Shown here one piece after another: positions 45,418-55,818 of a stretch of DNA of 64,000 bases; position 1 is the first letter of the stretch; the number at the start of each line of letters is the position of its first letter. The notes beneath the pieces are model-generated. The model ran no database searches. It saw only the letters and a list, made by a program, of their open reading frames with translations, and was not told where the DNA came from. The position numbers and the translations under genes are program-made. This stretch comes from JAJPJE01 sp963724985 (lineage in GTDB: Bacteria > Acidobacteriota > Terriglobia > Terriglobales > Acidobacteriaceae), in the NCBI GenBank assembly GCA_963724985.1, contig CAVRWV010000033.1, positions 62,001-126,000 on the forward strand, read 5' to 3'.

Positions 45418-46536
45418 CTACTCAGACTTCTTGTTTTGTGTCTTTTCGTGATGCATCTTCGCGGCAAGTTTCCGAAGCGTGTCCGAGACGTTCTTGTTCA
45501 TCGATACAGCCTTCAAGTCCGCCGGGAGAAGGTTCTTCATCAGTGGAAGCGAAACGTCGAGCGGACAACGCGGGTTGTTGACGAGAGCGCGCATCACCGC
45601 ATACAGCTTCATGAACTTTCGTTTCCCGGCAATGCCGCGCAGCACGCTTTCCTGCACGTTCTTCATTGCCGCGAACATCTCCACTTCCTGATCGGTCAGC
45701 TTCGGAGATTCCAGCACGGCGGCCGACACAAGTTTGGACCCATCGCGAATCAGCACAAAACGTTCTTCGCGGCTGCCCTTCATTCCGAGCTGAATGCGTT
45801 CGCCTACCGCGAGCCGCGCAATCTTCTGCAGTGTGGATACGCGTTCCGGCTTCTGCGGCGCTGCTTTCGCTGCGGCAGCTTGCGGCGTCGCCGTCACAGC
45901 CGCCTCCGCCGTTTGCAAATGAGCGCGCTCCTCTTCGCTCGCGTCAGCCAGTTCGAAAGGCGTCCCTTCGGCTGCCGCAATGGCCGCCGCATGTTCCGCT
46001 TGGTATCGCGCAAGCTCTGCTTCTACTTCCGGCGAGCTCGGCTCCTCCGCCGGAGCATCCTCTGCGTTAACAAAAGTCTGGTTCGGCGTCAGCGATGCGA
46101 CCTCAGCGGGAGTCAAATGAGGATTGCGTGCCAACTCTTCACGCACTCGAGCGATGGACTGGGCTCGGGCACTCACCAGCAGCTCAATAACAACTTCGCG
46201 CGACCCCGACTTCGCCAGTTCCACGACGTCCTTTTCGGGAACTCCTGGATTTTCGAGAAGAACCGGAAGTAGCGCCGGACGAAGATTCGCAGGCGCGATT
46301 AGATAATCAAGCACCGCAGCTGGCGTCTTGGGATCACTGGCTACCGGTTGCAACTTTTCTTCCTTGAGACCGGCCAGGGTAAGACGCGCCTGCTCGCCAA
46401 ACAACTGGTGCTGCGACAGGTAGACAAGAATCTCGACGATCTCGTCTGCCGGGAGCGACAGCGCGCCATGGGATGCCGAGCGCATCACCGACGGCGGTAC
46501 CGCCGACTTGCGAATCAGATCGAGCATCTTCGGCAT
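45418..46536 (-). CDS. Conserved helical protein, unknown function
   Basis: 372 residues from the ATG at 46536 (GGGAAGAGAT upstream); the open frame to 46689 runs through the preceding HD gene and is not coding. The N-terminal half consists of short helical repeats (PADEIVEILVYLSQHQLFGE, TPAAVLDYLIAPANLRPALL, VPEKDVVELAKSGSREVVIE, NPHLTPAEVASL) like HEAT/armadillo solenoids. An Ala/Glu-rich linker (EVEAELARYQAEHAAAIAA) follows, then RLAVGERIQLGMKGSREERF and MSLPLMKNLLPADLKAVSMN-like segments. I do not know its name. It starts 2 bases after the HD gene ends, so the two are coupled. Confidence 0.7.
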   Translation of the reverse strand: MPKMLDLIRKSAVPPSVMRSASHGALSLPADEIVEILVYLSQHQLFGEQARLTLAGLKEEKLQPVASDPKTPAAVLDYLIAPANLRPALLPVLLENPGVPEKDVVELAKSGSREVVIELLVSARAQSIARVREELARNPHLTPAEVASLTPNQTFVNAEDAPAEEPSSPEVEAELARYQAEHAAAIAAAEGTPFELADASEEERAHLQTAEAAVTATPQAAAAKAAPQKPERVSTLQKIARLAVGERIQLGMKGSREERFVLIRDGSKLVSAAVLESPKLTDQEVEMFAAMKNVQESVLRGIAGKRKFMKLYAVMRALVNNPRCPLDVSLPLMKNLLPADLKAVSMNKNVSDTLRKLAAKMHHEKTQNKKSE

Positions 46537-46538
46537 AG

Positions 46539-47174
46539 TTATCTCTTCCCTGCAGCAACAAGCGATTCCAGTTTCGTAACTTCCCTGTCCAACTCGTCGA
46601 CCAGTCGCTGGTTCCCTCGCGCGTGCTGCGTCAGGCCATTGCGCACCATTGCACCACGAAAGGCGTCTACCATCGCCCGGTAGTACCACAGCGTGCCGTC
46701 TTTGCGTCCCTTGAAGCGGTCAAATACCGGATCCCCGAGTTCGCGGAAATCCGCAAGAATCGCACGTACATTGTGCAGCTTATCAGCCGCCGAAACCAAG
46801 GTTACTTCCGAGTCTGCCTGCTCCCGGACGTGACCAACGTAAGCCTTTTTGCGTTCCAGCCATGGTGGTTTGGGTTCGATTTCCGAATCGGTACATCCCT
46901 CGACGATGTGCGCCACTCGCTCGCCGTAGTCCGCACGAATCCGCGCCAGCGTGGGGAGTCCGCCCTGATCTTCCACGGCATCATGCAGCAGAGCGGCAAT
47001 CGCCATATCTTCATCGCCGCCCGCCTCGATCACTAACGACGTCACGCCAAGGAGATGCGAGATGTAAGGGATATTGTGCCCACCCTTCTTCACCTGATCA
47101 GCATGCAGTTCGGCGGCGAAATCCATCGCCTGACGAAAGCGCGCCCCTAAAGACGTCCGTACCAACTCGCTCAC
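46539..47174 (-). CDS. HD domain phosphohydrolase, (p)ppGpp hydrolase-like
   Basis: 211 residues. HD-superfamily hydrolase with His in AELHADQVKKGGHNIPYISH, the HD doublet in AIAALLHDAVEDQGG and Asp in SAADKLHNVRAI. The order and spacing (RxxQ..., KGG..PYI.H, LLHD..ED, DKL.N) match the RelA/SpoT hydrolase-type (MESH1-like) single-domain proteins that cleave (p)ppGpp or related nucleotides. It lacks synthetase and regulatory domains. The substrate is inferred. Overlaps the cation efflux gene by 4 bases. Confidence 0.85.
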   Translation of the reverse strand: MSELVRTSLGARFRQAMDFAAELHADQVKKGGHNIPYISHLLGVTSLVIEAGGDEDMAIAALLHDAVEDQGGLPTLARIRADYGERVAHIVEGCTDSEIEPKPPWLERKKAYVGHVREQADSEVTLVSAADKLHNVRAILADFRELGDPVFDRFKGRKDGTLWYYRAMVDAFRGAMVRNGLTQHARGNQRLVDELDREVTKLESLVAAGKR

Positions 47175-47866
47175 AAATGCTCCGCTTTGCTGTCATCACA
47201 GCAGGTATCGTGCCCACAGGTGTCGGCGACCAGAGGCGAGTCACAACACGTTTCACCACGCAAGCCTTCGATACCCTCACGGACGATGATCGGGATCATC
47301 ACCAACCCGGCAACGGGATCCGCCCACCACCATCTGAAAAGAGCATTCACGATGAGCCCGCCCAGAAGAATGGCCGAGAGATATGCGCATAGATCTGTCT
47401 GGCGGGAATCCGCCTTCATGGCCCCGCTGTTCAACGCGGAAGCTACCCGACGCTTCGCGCGTGCAAGCAGCGGCATCACGATAAGCGAGGCAATCGCCAG
47501 CAGAATTCCAGGGATGCTCTTCTCGGGTGCCTCATGGCGAATCAGCGTGTGGATGGCGTCGTAAGCAATGTAGGCCGCCAGCAGCAGAAAACTTGCGCCC
47601 ACTAATCGCACCGCAAGCCGCTCATGACGTTCACGATTCGCGTGATCATGATCCGAACGGAGCCGCCAAACCAGAGCTGCTCCCGAGGCGCACTCGATGA
47701 CCGAGTCAAAGCCGAAACCGACCAGGGCGATGCTCCCGGCAAATAATCCCGAGACGATCGCGACCAGGGCTTCCAGAGAATTCCATGCCAGAGTGAAATA
47801 TTCGAGACGCAGACCTCGCCGGATGATCTTTGGGCGTGCGTCGAGTGCGAGGTCGGAGGAGGTCAT
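47171..47866 (-). CDS. Cation diffusion facilitator-like metal transporter
   Basis: 231 residues, with about five or six membrane helices: YFTLAWNSLEALVAIVSGLF, GSIALVGFGFDSVIECASGA with the Asp that binds metal, LLLAAYIAYDAIHTLI, ILLAIASLIVMPLLARAKRR and AYLSAILLGGLIVNALFRWW, which contains the second metal site region. The C-terminal cytoplasmic domain of classical members is absent and is replaced by a short Cys/His tail (CCDSPLVADTCGHDTCCDDS) that could bind zinc or similar ions. CDF proteins export divalent metals in exchange for protons. Substrate unknown. Confidence 0.88.
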   Translation of the reverse strand: MTSSDLALDARPKIIRRGLRLEYFTLAWNSLEALVAIVSGLFAGSIALVGFGFDSVIECASGAALVWRLRSDHDHANRERHERLAVRLVGASFLLLAAYIAYDAIHTLIRHEAPEKSIPGILLAIASLIVMPLLARAKRRVASALNSGAMKADSRQTDLCAYLSAILLGGLIVNALFRWWWADPVAGLVMIPIIVREGIEGLRGETCCDSPLVADTCGHDTCCDDSKAEHL

Positions 47867-47884
47867 GGATCTAGCTTTTGGTGT

Positions 47885-47915
47885 CCCACCCTAGCCTTCT
47901 TTTGGCTTGGGTGGG
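47885..47915. repeat. REP-like hairpin, copy 1
   Basis: CCCACCC-T-AGCC (47885-47896), 7-base loop TTCTTTT, GGCT-T-GGGTGGG (47904-47915): paired except one T/T. It has the same plan as the copy at 52748-52776, including GTG(T/C)CCCAC at the left edge and the 7-base pyrimidine loop before GG. It lies between the cation transporter and prfB. Probably a dispersed palindromic element of the genome. Confidence 0.5.
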
Positions 47916-47924
47916 TTCCTACGA

Positions 47925-49022
<1,098 letters not shown>

Positions 49023-49023
<1 letters not shown>

Positions 49024-50657
49024 TATGCTCGTAGTGTCCTGTTCTTGGAGATGAGCGCTATGAACACGCCTAGCGCGATTATCGCACAGGTCCACGCGAA
49101 CCAATCGCCGTGACGCGTGTAGAAAGTGGTTCCCGTTACCACGCCGTAAGGTACATCGAGCGCAACGCGAACGCTCCGCGGAAGCTGTGCAACCACTCTT
49201 CCGAATGGATCGATGGAAGCCGAGATGCCGGTATTGGTCGATCGCAGAACCCAGCGTCCGTTTTCGACAGCTCGCATACGCGCCATGCGCAAATGCTGCT
49301 CCGGAGCGCCCGTATCGCCGAACCATCCATCGTTCGAGATATTCACGAGCACCTGTGCGCCTTTGGCTGCGAACTCGCGTATCTCGTTCGGGAATACCGA
49401 TTCGTAACAGATGAAGATGCCGAGGTTATAGCTGTGCACCGGCAGAGCCATGCGCTCGTATCCAGGAGCGAAATCGCTCACCTCACGCGTGAGCTTGTGC
49501 GCAAAGCTGAAAAGATCTTTGAATGGAACATATTCGCCGAACGGTACCAGATGAACTTTGTCGTAACGCGCGAGCGAATCGCCTTGCGGCGTGATGACTA
49601 CCGCTGAGTTGTAGATGCGGCGGTCGTCCCCCGACGGCGGCAATCCCACTTCCCCGGCAATGACATACGCATGACTGTCAGTGGCGATCCTGCTGACGGT
49701 CTGACGAAAGCGCGCGTCATTCTCGAAAAACGGTGCCGGAGACTCCGGCCATATCACCAGGTCTGGCAGCGGATCGCCAGGCATCAACTCGCCCGGTTGC
49801 GGAACACTCAACGTGCCGAGCTCGGCTAATGTCTTCTCGTAGAACTCAGGAGTCCAGTTCAAATTCAGAGAAAGATTCGGCTGCACCAATCGCGCAGTGC
49901 CATTCGCCGGTTGCGGCGGAGCTGTGAAGAAGCTTCCTGTCTGCAGAATACCCACCAGCAAAATGCATGCCGCCAGAACCAGTGGGCGGCGCTCTCGTCG
50001 TCCCACAAACACCGACGCAAAAGCGGCATTCACCAGCAGTATTTCGAATGACAATCCGTATACTCCGGTGATGGTCGCGATCCGTGAGAGAGGGATATTG
50101 TCGACCAGCGCCGTACCCATCAAGTCCCAGGGAAAGGCAATCACACGCGAGCGGAACAACTCCAGTGCTACCCAAAGAAATGGTGCGAGAATAAGCGCCC
50201 GCGGCCCGAGTTTCAGCCGGCCGGCGGCCAGCGCGAACAATCCGCCAAAGGCAGCATGGACCAGTCCTAGATATAGGCAAAAGAGAACGAGGATTCCGGC
50301 AGCGACCGCAGTGTTCAATCCGCCATAGGAATTCATGACGTGATAAATCCAGTAGCACGACCCGAGATAAACGATCACGCCACTGACATACCCAAGGATG
50401 AGCCCCTGTCGAACGGAAGCCACCGAACTAGGAACGCGTCCCATCCGGCGCTCATGAAGTATGGCCACAAGCAGCGGCGTTAGCGCGATCCAGCAGAGCC
50501 AGTTCAGGTTTGGGATCGGAAATGCCAGCACCTGCAGCACGCCGGAAAGGATCGCCAGCAACCATGCCTGCCAAGGGATCGCATAGGAAGACGGGCGTCG
50601 CTCCAGAACACGTCGGGGCGATTTGGACACGTCAGGAATTTGGCGAGTTCCAGCCAT
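49023..50657 (-). CDS. lnt: Apolipoprotein N-acyltransferase Lnt
   Basis: 544 residues. Lnt adds the third acyl chain to the N-terminal cysteine of lipoproteins at the periplasmic side of the inner membrane. About seven N-terminal helices precede a nitrilase-fold domain. The catalytic residues are visible: Glu in DLVIWPESPAPFFE, Lys in RYDKVHLVPFGEYVPFKDLF and Cys in GIFICYESVFPNEIREF. Another family mark is VNISNDGWFGDTGAPEQHL. Its stop overlaps the prfB start by one base. Lipoprotein candidates in this window include the DUF2950 and propeller proteins. Confidence 0.95.
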
Positions 50658-50689
50658 CAGGATCAGAGTTAATTGTAAATGCTATGTAG

Positions 50690-51571
50690 CTACGGGCGGA
50701 CGATGCGATATCGATTGAATTCGTGGTCGCCGATTCGGCGCGAACTGATCCATCTCCAGCGCGAAGCGTTTTCCTTCATGAAGCCGGGGCCGAAGAAGAC
50801 GGTCGGACGCGTTGTAGTGAACTTCGGATTCGCGAGCTCTTCCGGAGTACGCAGCTGCTCATTGGGAACGAACTGTCCGACCTCAATTGGCGCAATCGTC
50901 AGAAATTTTTCGTCAATCAGTCCTGCTCGCGACATGCTCCCGTAGAGCGTGGGACCGCCTTCGCAGAGAAGATAGCGGATCCCAAAGTCCCGATGCAGCA
51001 GTTCGACCATTCCCCGCAGGTCGACCGTACTTCCCTCGCCTGCGGTCACTATCTGCACACCAGAATTGCGGCTGCTTTGCTCAATCCGCGATGCTCCGGC
51101 CGCCGTGGTTACGACGATCGGATCTACATGCTCGCCGTCGAAACAGCGGTATTCCGACAGATCGATGTTGCCGGAGCCGCTGACAAAGACATTCTTCTCT
51201 CGTGCACGTCCCAGCTTACGCCGTAGCTCGCGCAAAGCTGGTTCCATGATGCGGAACACGGGACCGCGCTTTTCTTTGCCGCGAAGATTGGTCTCGTCCA
51301 TCAGCGTATTGACACCGGTGAGCACCGCATCCGCATGCGCGCGCAGCAGATCCATCAGCCACCGATCTTCTGTTGACTGCGAGATATCTGCCCCTGAGGC
51401 GTGATACCCGCGGAACGACACTATGCCGTCGAGCGATTGCACGAAATTGGAGTAGATCCAGGGACGATCCGCAGGTGGCTCGGGAAATCCGAGCTTGCCG
51501 TAAGGCGCATACGCGGAATCCGCGACCGGCGATGGCTCACCTTGATCGAACAGGATTTCGAAATCGCGCAT
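50690..51571 (-). CDS. RibD C-terminal/dihydrofolate-reductase-fold reductase
   Basis: 293 residues. The domain matches the RibD C-terminal (bacterial bifunctional deaminase-reductase) family: PWIYSNFVQSLDGIVSF, STEDRWLMDLLRAHADAVLT, GVNTLMDETNLRG, VSGSGNIDLSEY, and the late FGIRYLLCEGGPTLYGSM followed by GLIDEKFLTIAPI. These enzymes use NADPH to reduce a ribityl-type sugar in riboflavin synthesis or an unknown pterin-like substrate. The deaminase half is absent, so it is the reductase alone. Substrate unknown. No riboflavin genes are nearby. Confidence 0.85.
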   Translation of the reverse strand: MRDFEILFDQGEPSPVADSAYAPYGKLGFPEPPADRPWIYSNFVQSLDGIVSFRGYHASGADISQSTEDRWLMDLLRAHADAVLTGVNTLMDETNLRGKEKRGPVFRIMEPALRELRRKLGRAREKNVFVSGSGNIDLSEYRCFDGEHVDPIVVTTAAGASRIEQSSRNSGVQIVTAGEGSTVDLRGMVELLHRDFGIRYLLCEGGPTLYGSMSRAGLIDEKFLTIAPIEVGQFVPNEQLRTPEELANPKFTTTRPTVFFGPGFMKENASRWRWISSRRIGDHEFNRYRIVRP

Positions 51572-51591
51572 GCGCCTCCGTGAAATCGATT

Positions 51592-52014
51592 TTAGTGAGC
51601 CGCTGCCGTCTTAGTAGGAGCCTTCAGCGTGCGAATGTAGCGTACAAGCTGCCAGAGCTTTTCCTGCGACATCGAGCCAAATGCCGGCATTCCTTTGCTC
51701 ACGTTTCCATTCGCGATCTTCCACTGCAACGCGCCATCGCTCTGTGCCTGGACCCCCGCTGATTTCAAGTTGGAGGCTCCAGCAATTCCAGCATCCCCGG
51801 TTTCTCCATGACAGGTCGAGCAGGAGCGCAAGAACGTAGATTGCCCTGCCTTAGCCGCATTCGCATCTTTAGCCAGTGGGTTCTTCTTCGCCGCCGCAGA
51901 AGCGGGCGCCTTCCAACTTGCGTCGTGTCCGGCGGATTGTTGCGCTGCAAGGCTCAGCTCCAACCCGAACAAGCAAACTACCAGCATGGCAAATTTCAAG
52001 TTTCTATAGCGCAT
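51592..52014 (-). CDS. Periplasmic c-type cytochrome
   Basis: 140 residues from the ATG at 52014 (MRYRNLKFAMLVVCLFGLEL begins the signal peptide); the longer frame to 52221 is unlikely. A single heme site CSTCH is at Cys65-Cys68-His69, and Met109 in KGMPAFG is the probable axial ligand, so the protein is a class I cytochrome c with one heme. The family is short and its redox partners are not identifiable here. Confidence 0.9.
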   Translation of the reverse strand: MRYRNLKFAMLVVCLFGLELSLAAQQSAGHDASWKAPASAAAKKNPLAKDANAAKAGQSTFLRSCSTCHGETGDAGIAGASNLKSAGVQAQSDGALQWKIANGNVSKGMPAFGSMSQEKLWQLVRYIRTLKAPTKTAAAH

Positions 52015-52094
52015 GAAACGATGTGCTCCGTAAGCGAGAGTGAACGGCAACAATTCCTTAAATATATCAAGCCGGAAACACTGAATTTGAGGTG

Positions 52095-52715
52095 TTATTG
52101 CAAGATAGGAGAAACAAGCCGTTGGCGCACAAATTCCACCAGCTCCGGCGTGAGATATTTCGGCGGCTGAATTGGAAACACCGGCCTTCCGGCAATTAGC
52201 TTGAGGGAGACATCGTCCCATGCGGGGACAGCTCCTGATTTATTTGCATGAACAATGACCGCTGTGGCGCGATCAAGAAATTCGCGCGCCGAAGGCTTGA
52301 AGTCCTGAGTGCCGTAATCGAGAACGCTGAGGTAAATATCAGGCCGGACGAACTTCATCATGCTGTTCGATTCGAGGATCACATTCCCTGATTCCGCCAG
52401 TATCTGCCTGAGTCTCGGCATGGCTTCGGCCAAAAATCCTTGTCGCGTGCGCGCCCAATAAACTCTGTCGGCGCCGGCAACCAGGAAGCGTGAAGTATCG
52501 CTGTCGCCGGCACGGCTGTGTTCAATGTTTACCGCCCAGCTGTGATCGTCGGTCGCGCAGTCACAGGGCTCTCCGTCAGCCGAGCAGATGCCATGCCCAT
52601 ACTGCGTCACCTTGATTGCCGTCCAGTGCATCTCCGGAAGCGCTGTAATCAAGCCAGCAACCACGCTGGTCTTGCCTACGCTGCGAGAGTGACCGCCAAC
52701 AATAACGACTGCCAT
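52095..52715 (-). CDS. P-loop NTPase of unknown role, MobB-like
   Basis: 206 residues from the ATG at 52715; the upstream frame to 52808 crosses the palindrome and is not coding. Walker A is GGHSRSVGKTS (residues 7-17). Next come AIKVTQYGHGICSADGEPCD and CATDDHSWAVN, a cluster of three cysteines and a histidine that could bind metal. Later: ESGNVILESNSMMKFVRPDI, LDYGTQDFKPSAREFLDRAT, AVIVHANKSG. The P-loop with an early strand and Ile/Val-rich fold resembles MobB/CobQ-like GTPases, but the family is not one I can name. It follows lpxD on the same strand, across a perfect hairpin. Confidence 0.7.
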   Translation of the reverse strand: MAVVIVGGHSRSVGKTSVVAGLITALPEMHWTAIKVTQYGHGICSADGEPCDCATDDHSWAVNIEHSRAGDSDTSRFLVAGADRVYWARTRQGFLAEAMPRLRQILAESGNVILESNSMMKFVRPDIYLSVLDYGTQDFKPSAREFLDRATAVIVHANKSGAVPAWDDVSLKLIAGRPVFPIQPPKYLTPELVEFVRQRLVSPILQ

Positions 52716-52747
52716 AAGACCGTTTCGCGTAAGAGACTTGTGGGTGC

Positions 52748-52776
52748 CCCACACAACCTTCCTTTGGTTGTGTGGG
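52748..52776. repeat. REP-like hairpin, copy 2
   Basis: CCCACACAACC (52748-52758), 7-base loop TTCCTTT, GGTTGTGTGGG (52766-52776): a perfect 11-bp stem. It lies between lpxD and the P-loop gene and has no T run on either side, so it is not a normal terminator. It shares its plan with the copy at 47885-47915. A further TGTCCCAC occurs at 52801-52808. Confidence 0.55.
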
Positions 52777-52830
52777 AGGCAGTAGTGCAAACTTTTCGGC
52801 TGTCCCACTTGGGCCGAGCGGGAAATCCCA

Positions 52831-53814
52831 CTACTTCTTAGCTAGACGCGCCAGCACCGCTAATTGCTTCAGATATTCGCGCACCGGCCGTGCCGGAGTT
52901 CCCCAGAACAGGATTCCCTTCCCGCGTAGTACCTTGTGCGGCAGAACCCCGCACTGGCCACCAAGAATCACGCCTTCGCCGATACGAATGTGGTCTCCCA
53001 AGCCGACCTGCCCTGCCATCACCACGTTATCTTCGATGACGCAGCTGCCCGAAATGCCGGTCTGAGCGGCGATCACGACATTCTTACCGATGCGGCAGTT
53101 GTGGCCGATGTGCACCAGGTTGTCGAGCTTCACGCCATCGCCAATCACGGTGACGTCCAGCGCTCCGCGGTCGACAGTACTGTTGGCGCCGATCTCGACA
53201 TCGTTCCCGATTTCCAGTCGCCCGATCTGCGGGAACTTCTCATAGCGTCCCGTTGCGCCATCGCGCACATATCCGAAGCCGTCGCTGCCTAGCACCACTC
53301 CAGAATGAAAAACGCAGCGATCCCCAATGGTCGTTCCCGCGTAGATCGTGACATTCGCCTTGAGTTCGCAATCCGCGCCGACGCCAACACCTTTGCCCAC
53401 ATAGCATCCGGCGCCAATGCGGCTGCCTTCGGCAATCGTGACCCCATCCTCAACGACTGCATGCGGACCGATCTCCACATTCGCGCCGATCTTCGCGCTC
53501 GAACTCACTACCGCGCTGGGATGAACAAACGCTTCCGCTACAGGCCTGGGGCTAACCAGCACAGCAATCCGCGAGAACGCCAGTTTCGGCTGCGCACTGA
53601 TAAGCAGCGGCTTTCCAGTCCCAACACGCGCGAACTCGCCAGCGACAATCGCTCCCGCCCCCGATCTCGATGCTTCCGGAAGAGCTTTCTCGTCTTCTAC
53701 GAATACGGTCGCTGCCTCCGTCGCCGATTGCATGCTCGAAACCGTTGCGATGTCCACCTCTCCATCGCCCACGAGTTCCAACTGGAGTGCCTGCGCGATT
53801 GACTTGAGTTTCAT
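52831..53814 (-). CDS. lpxD: UDP-3-O-acyl-glucosamine N-acyltransferase LpxD
   Basis: 327 residues from the ATG at 53814 (MKLKSIAQALQLELVGDGEV is the usual N-terminus). The N-terminal uridine-binding domain has ALPEASRSGAGAIVAGEFAR. The rest is a left-handed parallel beta-helix of hexapeptide repeats, for example AKIGANVEIGPHAVVEDGVT, IGAGCYVGKGVGVGADCELK, with the catalytic histidine in NLVHIGHNCRIGKNVVIAAQ. It transfers the hydroxyacyl group in lipid A synthesis. It follows an LpxL-like acyltransferase gene, so the pair forms a lipid A island. Confidence 0.95.
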   Translation of the reverse strand: MKLKSIAQALQLELVGDGEVDIATVSSMQSATEAATVFVEDEKALPEASRSGAGAIVAGEFARVGTGKPLLISAQPKLAFSRIAVLVSPRPVAEAFVHPSAVVSSSAKIGANVEIGPHAVVEDGVTIAEGSRIGAGCYVGKGVGVGADCELKANVTIYAGTTIGDRCVFHSGVVLGSDGFGYVRDGATGRYEKFPQIGRLEIGNDVEIGANSTVDRGALDVTVIGDGVKLDNLVHIGHNCRIGKNVVIAAQTGISGSCVIEDNVVMAGQVGLGDHIRIGEGVILGGQCGVLPHKVLRGKGILFWGTPARPVREYLKQLAVLARLAKK

Positions 53815-53824
53815 AGGAGAAGGC

Positions 53825-54724
53825 TCAGTATAGTGGCGGCTGGCCCTCTGGGCGAGTCTTCCAGCGTTTGTGCACCCAAAGCCACTGGTCGGGATATTGC
53901 CGGACGTAATCCTCAATCACCTTCGTGAACAAGGCGGTATTCTCGATCACATCCCGTTCGGCATCACCCGTCCGGATCAGCGTGAGCGCCGGATCGAAGC
54001 GCACTCGATAGCGGCGGAGCACCGAATCCCAGATCGTGAACGCTGGAATCACAGCCGCATCCGTATGCAGAGCCACGCGCGCCAGTCCGCTGGCGGTGCA
54101 GGCCGGAATGCCGAAGAATGGCACGAACACGCCCTGCGGCGGCGTCATGTTCTGGTCCATCAACAGCCCGACCGTCTCTCCTTTTTTCATGGCTGCCAGC
54201 AGGCCGCGCGCAAAGTCCTGCTTCTCGAACGTCCGATTGCCATGCAAGGTTCGGTACCGATCGACCATTTCGTCCAGATAGGGATTGTCCAGTGCGCGAA
54301 CCACGACGTTCAGCGGATTCCCAAATAGCGAGTGCGCGAACGAACCAATTTCCCATCCACCCAGGTGCGCAGTCAGGAAAAGCACGCCTTTGCCGCGCGC
54401 GTTAGCAGCGTCGTAGGCTTCATATCCTTCATAGATGGCAAGCGAGGAAATGTTCTTGCGCGTATACGACGGGAATTGGCAGAAATCGGCAAGCTGGCGC
54501 CCCAGCGTAGTGAATACGCCGTGGATTATGCGGCGCCGCTGACGTACCGACATCTGTGGAAATGCCATCTGTAGATTACGAAAGCCAACACGCCGAAGAC
54601 GACCGTGAAGAACATAGACAAGCTGGCCAAGTAGGATTCCGCACGCGCGCGCCAACGGGCGCGGCATTAGGCCGAACAGTTTCACCACTATCCAGACTGG
54701 CAGATATTCGATTCGGTGGCGCAT
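53825..54724 (-). CDS. LpxL/HtrB-like lysophospholipid acyltransferase
   Basis: 299 residues from the ATG at 54724; a GTG at 54733 adds three residues. The LPLAT marks are FLTAHLGGWEIGSFAHSLFG with the HxxxxE catalytic motif, GKGVLFLTAH before it, and LLMDQNMTPPQGVFVPFFG later. An N-terminal hydrophobic segment (YLPVWIVVKLFGLMP) anchors it in the membrane. Such enzymes add the secondary acyl chain to lipid A. The late C-terminus (QYPDQWLWVHKRWKTRPE) is typical. It is followed by lpxD after 10 bases. Acyl specificity is not known. Confidence 0.88.
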   Translation of the reverse strand: MRHRIEYLPVWIVVKLFGLMPRPLARACGILLGQLVYVLHGRLRRVGFRNLQMAFPQMSVRQRRRIIHGVFTTLGRQLADFCQFPSYTRKNISSLAIYEGYEAYDAANARGKGVLFLTAHLGGWEIGSFAHSLFGNPLNVVVRALDNPYLDEMVDRYRTLHGNRTFEKQDFARGLLAAMKKGETVGLLMDQNMTPPQGVFVPFFGIPACTASGLARVALHTDAAVIPAFTIWDSVLRRYRVRFDPALTLIRTGDAERDVIENTALFTKVIEDYVRQYPDQWLWVHKRWKTRPEGQPPLY

Positions 54725-54875
54725 TCCAGACACGCGGACGGTAACATCTAGTGAAATTTGATGTCAATGAAGCTTGTTGAACATTCGCATCGCTGTATCG
54801 ATCTGGCATCTAAACGGTAGTGCCGTCGTCGAAATTCCGGGCCGATTCCACTGAGCACATGAGGGAGAACGAAGA

Positions 54876-55802
54876 TTGAGAGCCGCAAGAATCCACCGAT
54901 TCGGCCCACCCAGCGTCATTGTCATCGAAGACGTTCCTCGTCCGGTACCGGGCGATGGGGAGATCCTGGTACACGTGGCCGCTGCCGGCGTTGGTCCGTG
55001 GGATGCGCTGATTCGTGAAGGTAAGAGCAAAGTCAGCCCGCCGCCTCCACTTACTCTTGGTTCCGATCTCTCTGGCGTCGTCGAAGCCATGGGACCCGGC
55101 GTAACCGGCTTTAACTCAGGTGACGAAGTGTACGGCGTCACGAATCCGCAGTTCATCGGAGCGTACGCCGAGTATGCTTTGGCCTCGAGCGGCATGGTAG
55201 CTCGCAAGCCTGCGCGCCTAAGCCACGTGGAGGCAGCGTCTGTCCCTGTGGTAGCCGTCACGGCTTGGCAGATGTTGTTCGAGTACGCTCACCTTCAGAG
55301 CGGTCAAACCGTGCTCATTCTCGGAGCAGCTGGTAGCGTCGGCGCTTATGCAGTCCAACTTGCGGCTCGATCGGGAATCCACGTCATCGCAACGGCTGGA
55401 TCTGGCGATCTGGAATACGTGCGGAACCTCGGAGCCGAAACCGTTATCGATTATCGATCCGCTAAGCTCGACTACGCCGCTTGGTCCGTGGACGCGGTGC
55501 TGGATCTGGTGGGTGGAAAGACACGCGAAGAAGCAGTCCGGGCATTAAACACAGGTGGAATTCTCGTATCTGTCGTCTCCCCCGACCCTCTTCCTCGGCA
55601 ACGCTCCGATATTCGCTCCGTCTTCTTTTATGTGGATGTGACGACTGCGCGGCTCAATACGATTTCTGAGATGCTGGATGCTGGAACGCTGTCCACTCAA
55701 GTTGGTACGGTACTTCCACTCGACCAGGCACTCGTCGCCCACGAGATGCTCGCCGGAGCACCACACGCGCGGGGCAAGATCGTTTTGCGAGTTGCTGGAT
55801 GA
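54876..55802 (+). CDS. NADP-dependent quinone oxidoreductase-like MDR enzyme
   Basis: 308 residues from a TTG start at 54876, supported by GAGGGAG 8 bases upstream. Medium-chain reductase fold: N-terminal substrate domain (VVEAMGPGVTGFNSGDEVYG), then the Rossmann domain with LILGAAGSVGAYAVQLAARS for NADPH. Zinc ligands of alcohol dehydrogenases are absent, so it belongs to the zinc-free quinone oxidoreductase (QOR) group. NAD(P)H-dependent reduction of quinones or enones is expected; substrate unknown. Confidence 0.88.
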   Translation: MRAARIHRFGPPSVIVIEDVPRPVPGDGEILVHVAAAGVGPWDALIREGKSKVSPPPPLTLGSDLSGVVEAMGPGVTGFNSGDEVYGVTNPQFIGAYAEYALASSGMVARKPARLSHVEAASVPVVAVTAWQMLFEYAHLQSGQTVLILGAAGSVGAYAVQLAARSGIHVIATAGSGDLEYVRNLGAETVIDYRSAKLDYAAWSVDAVLDLVGGKTREEAVRALNTGGILVSVVSPDPLPRQRSDIRSVFFYVDVTTARLNTISEMLDAGTLSTQVGTVLPLDQALVAHEMLAGAPHARGKIVLRVAG

Positions 55803-55818
55803 TTCCTGGCGGATCTTT

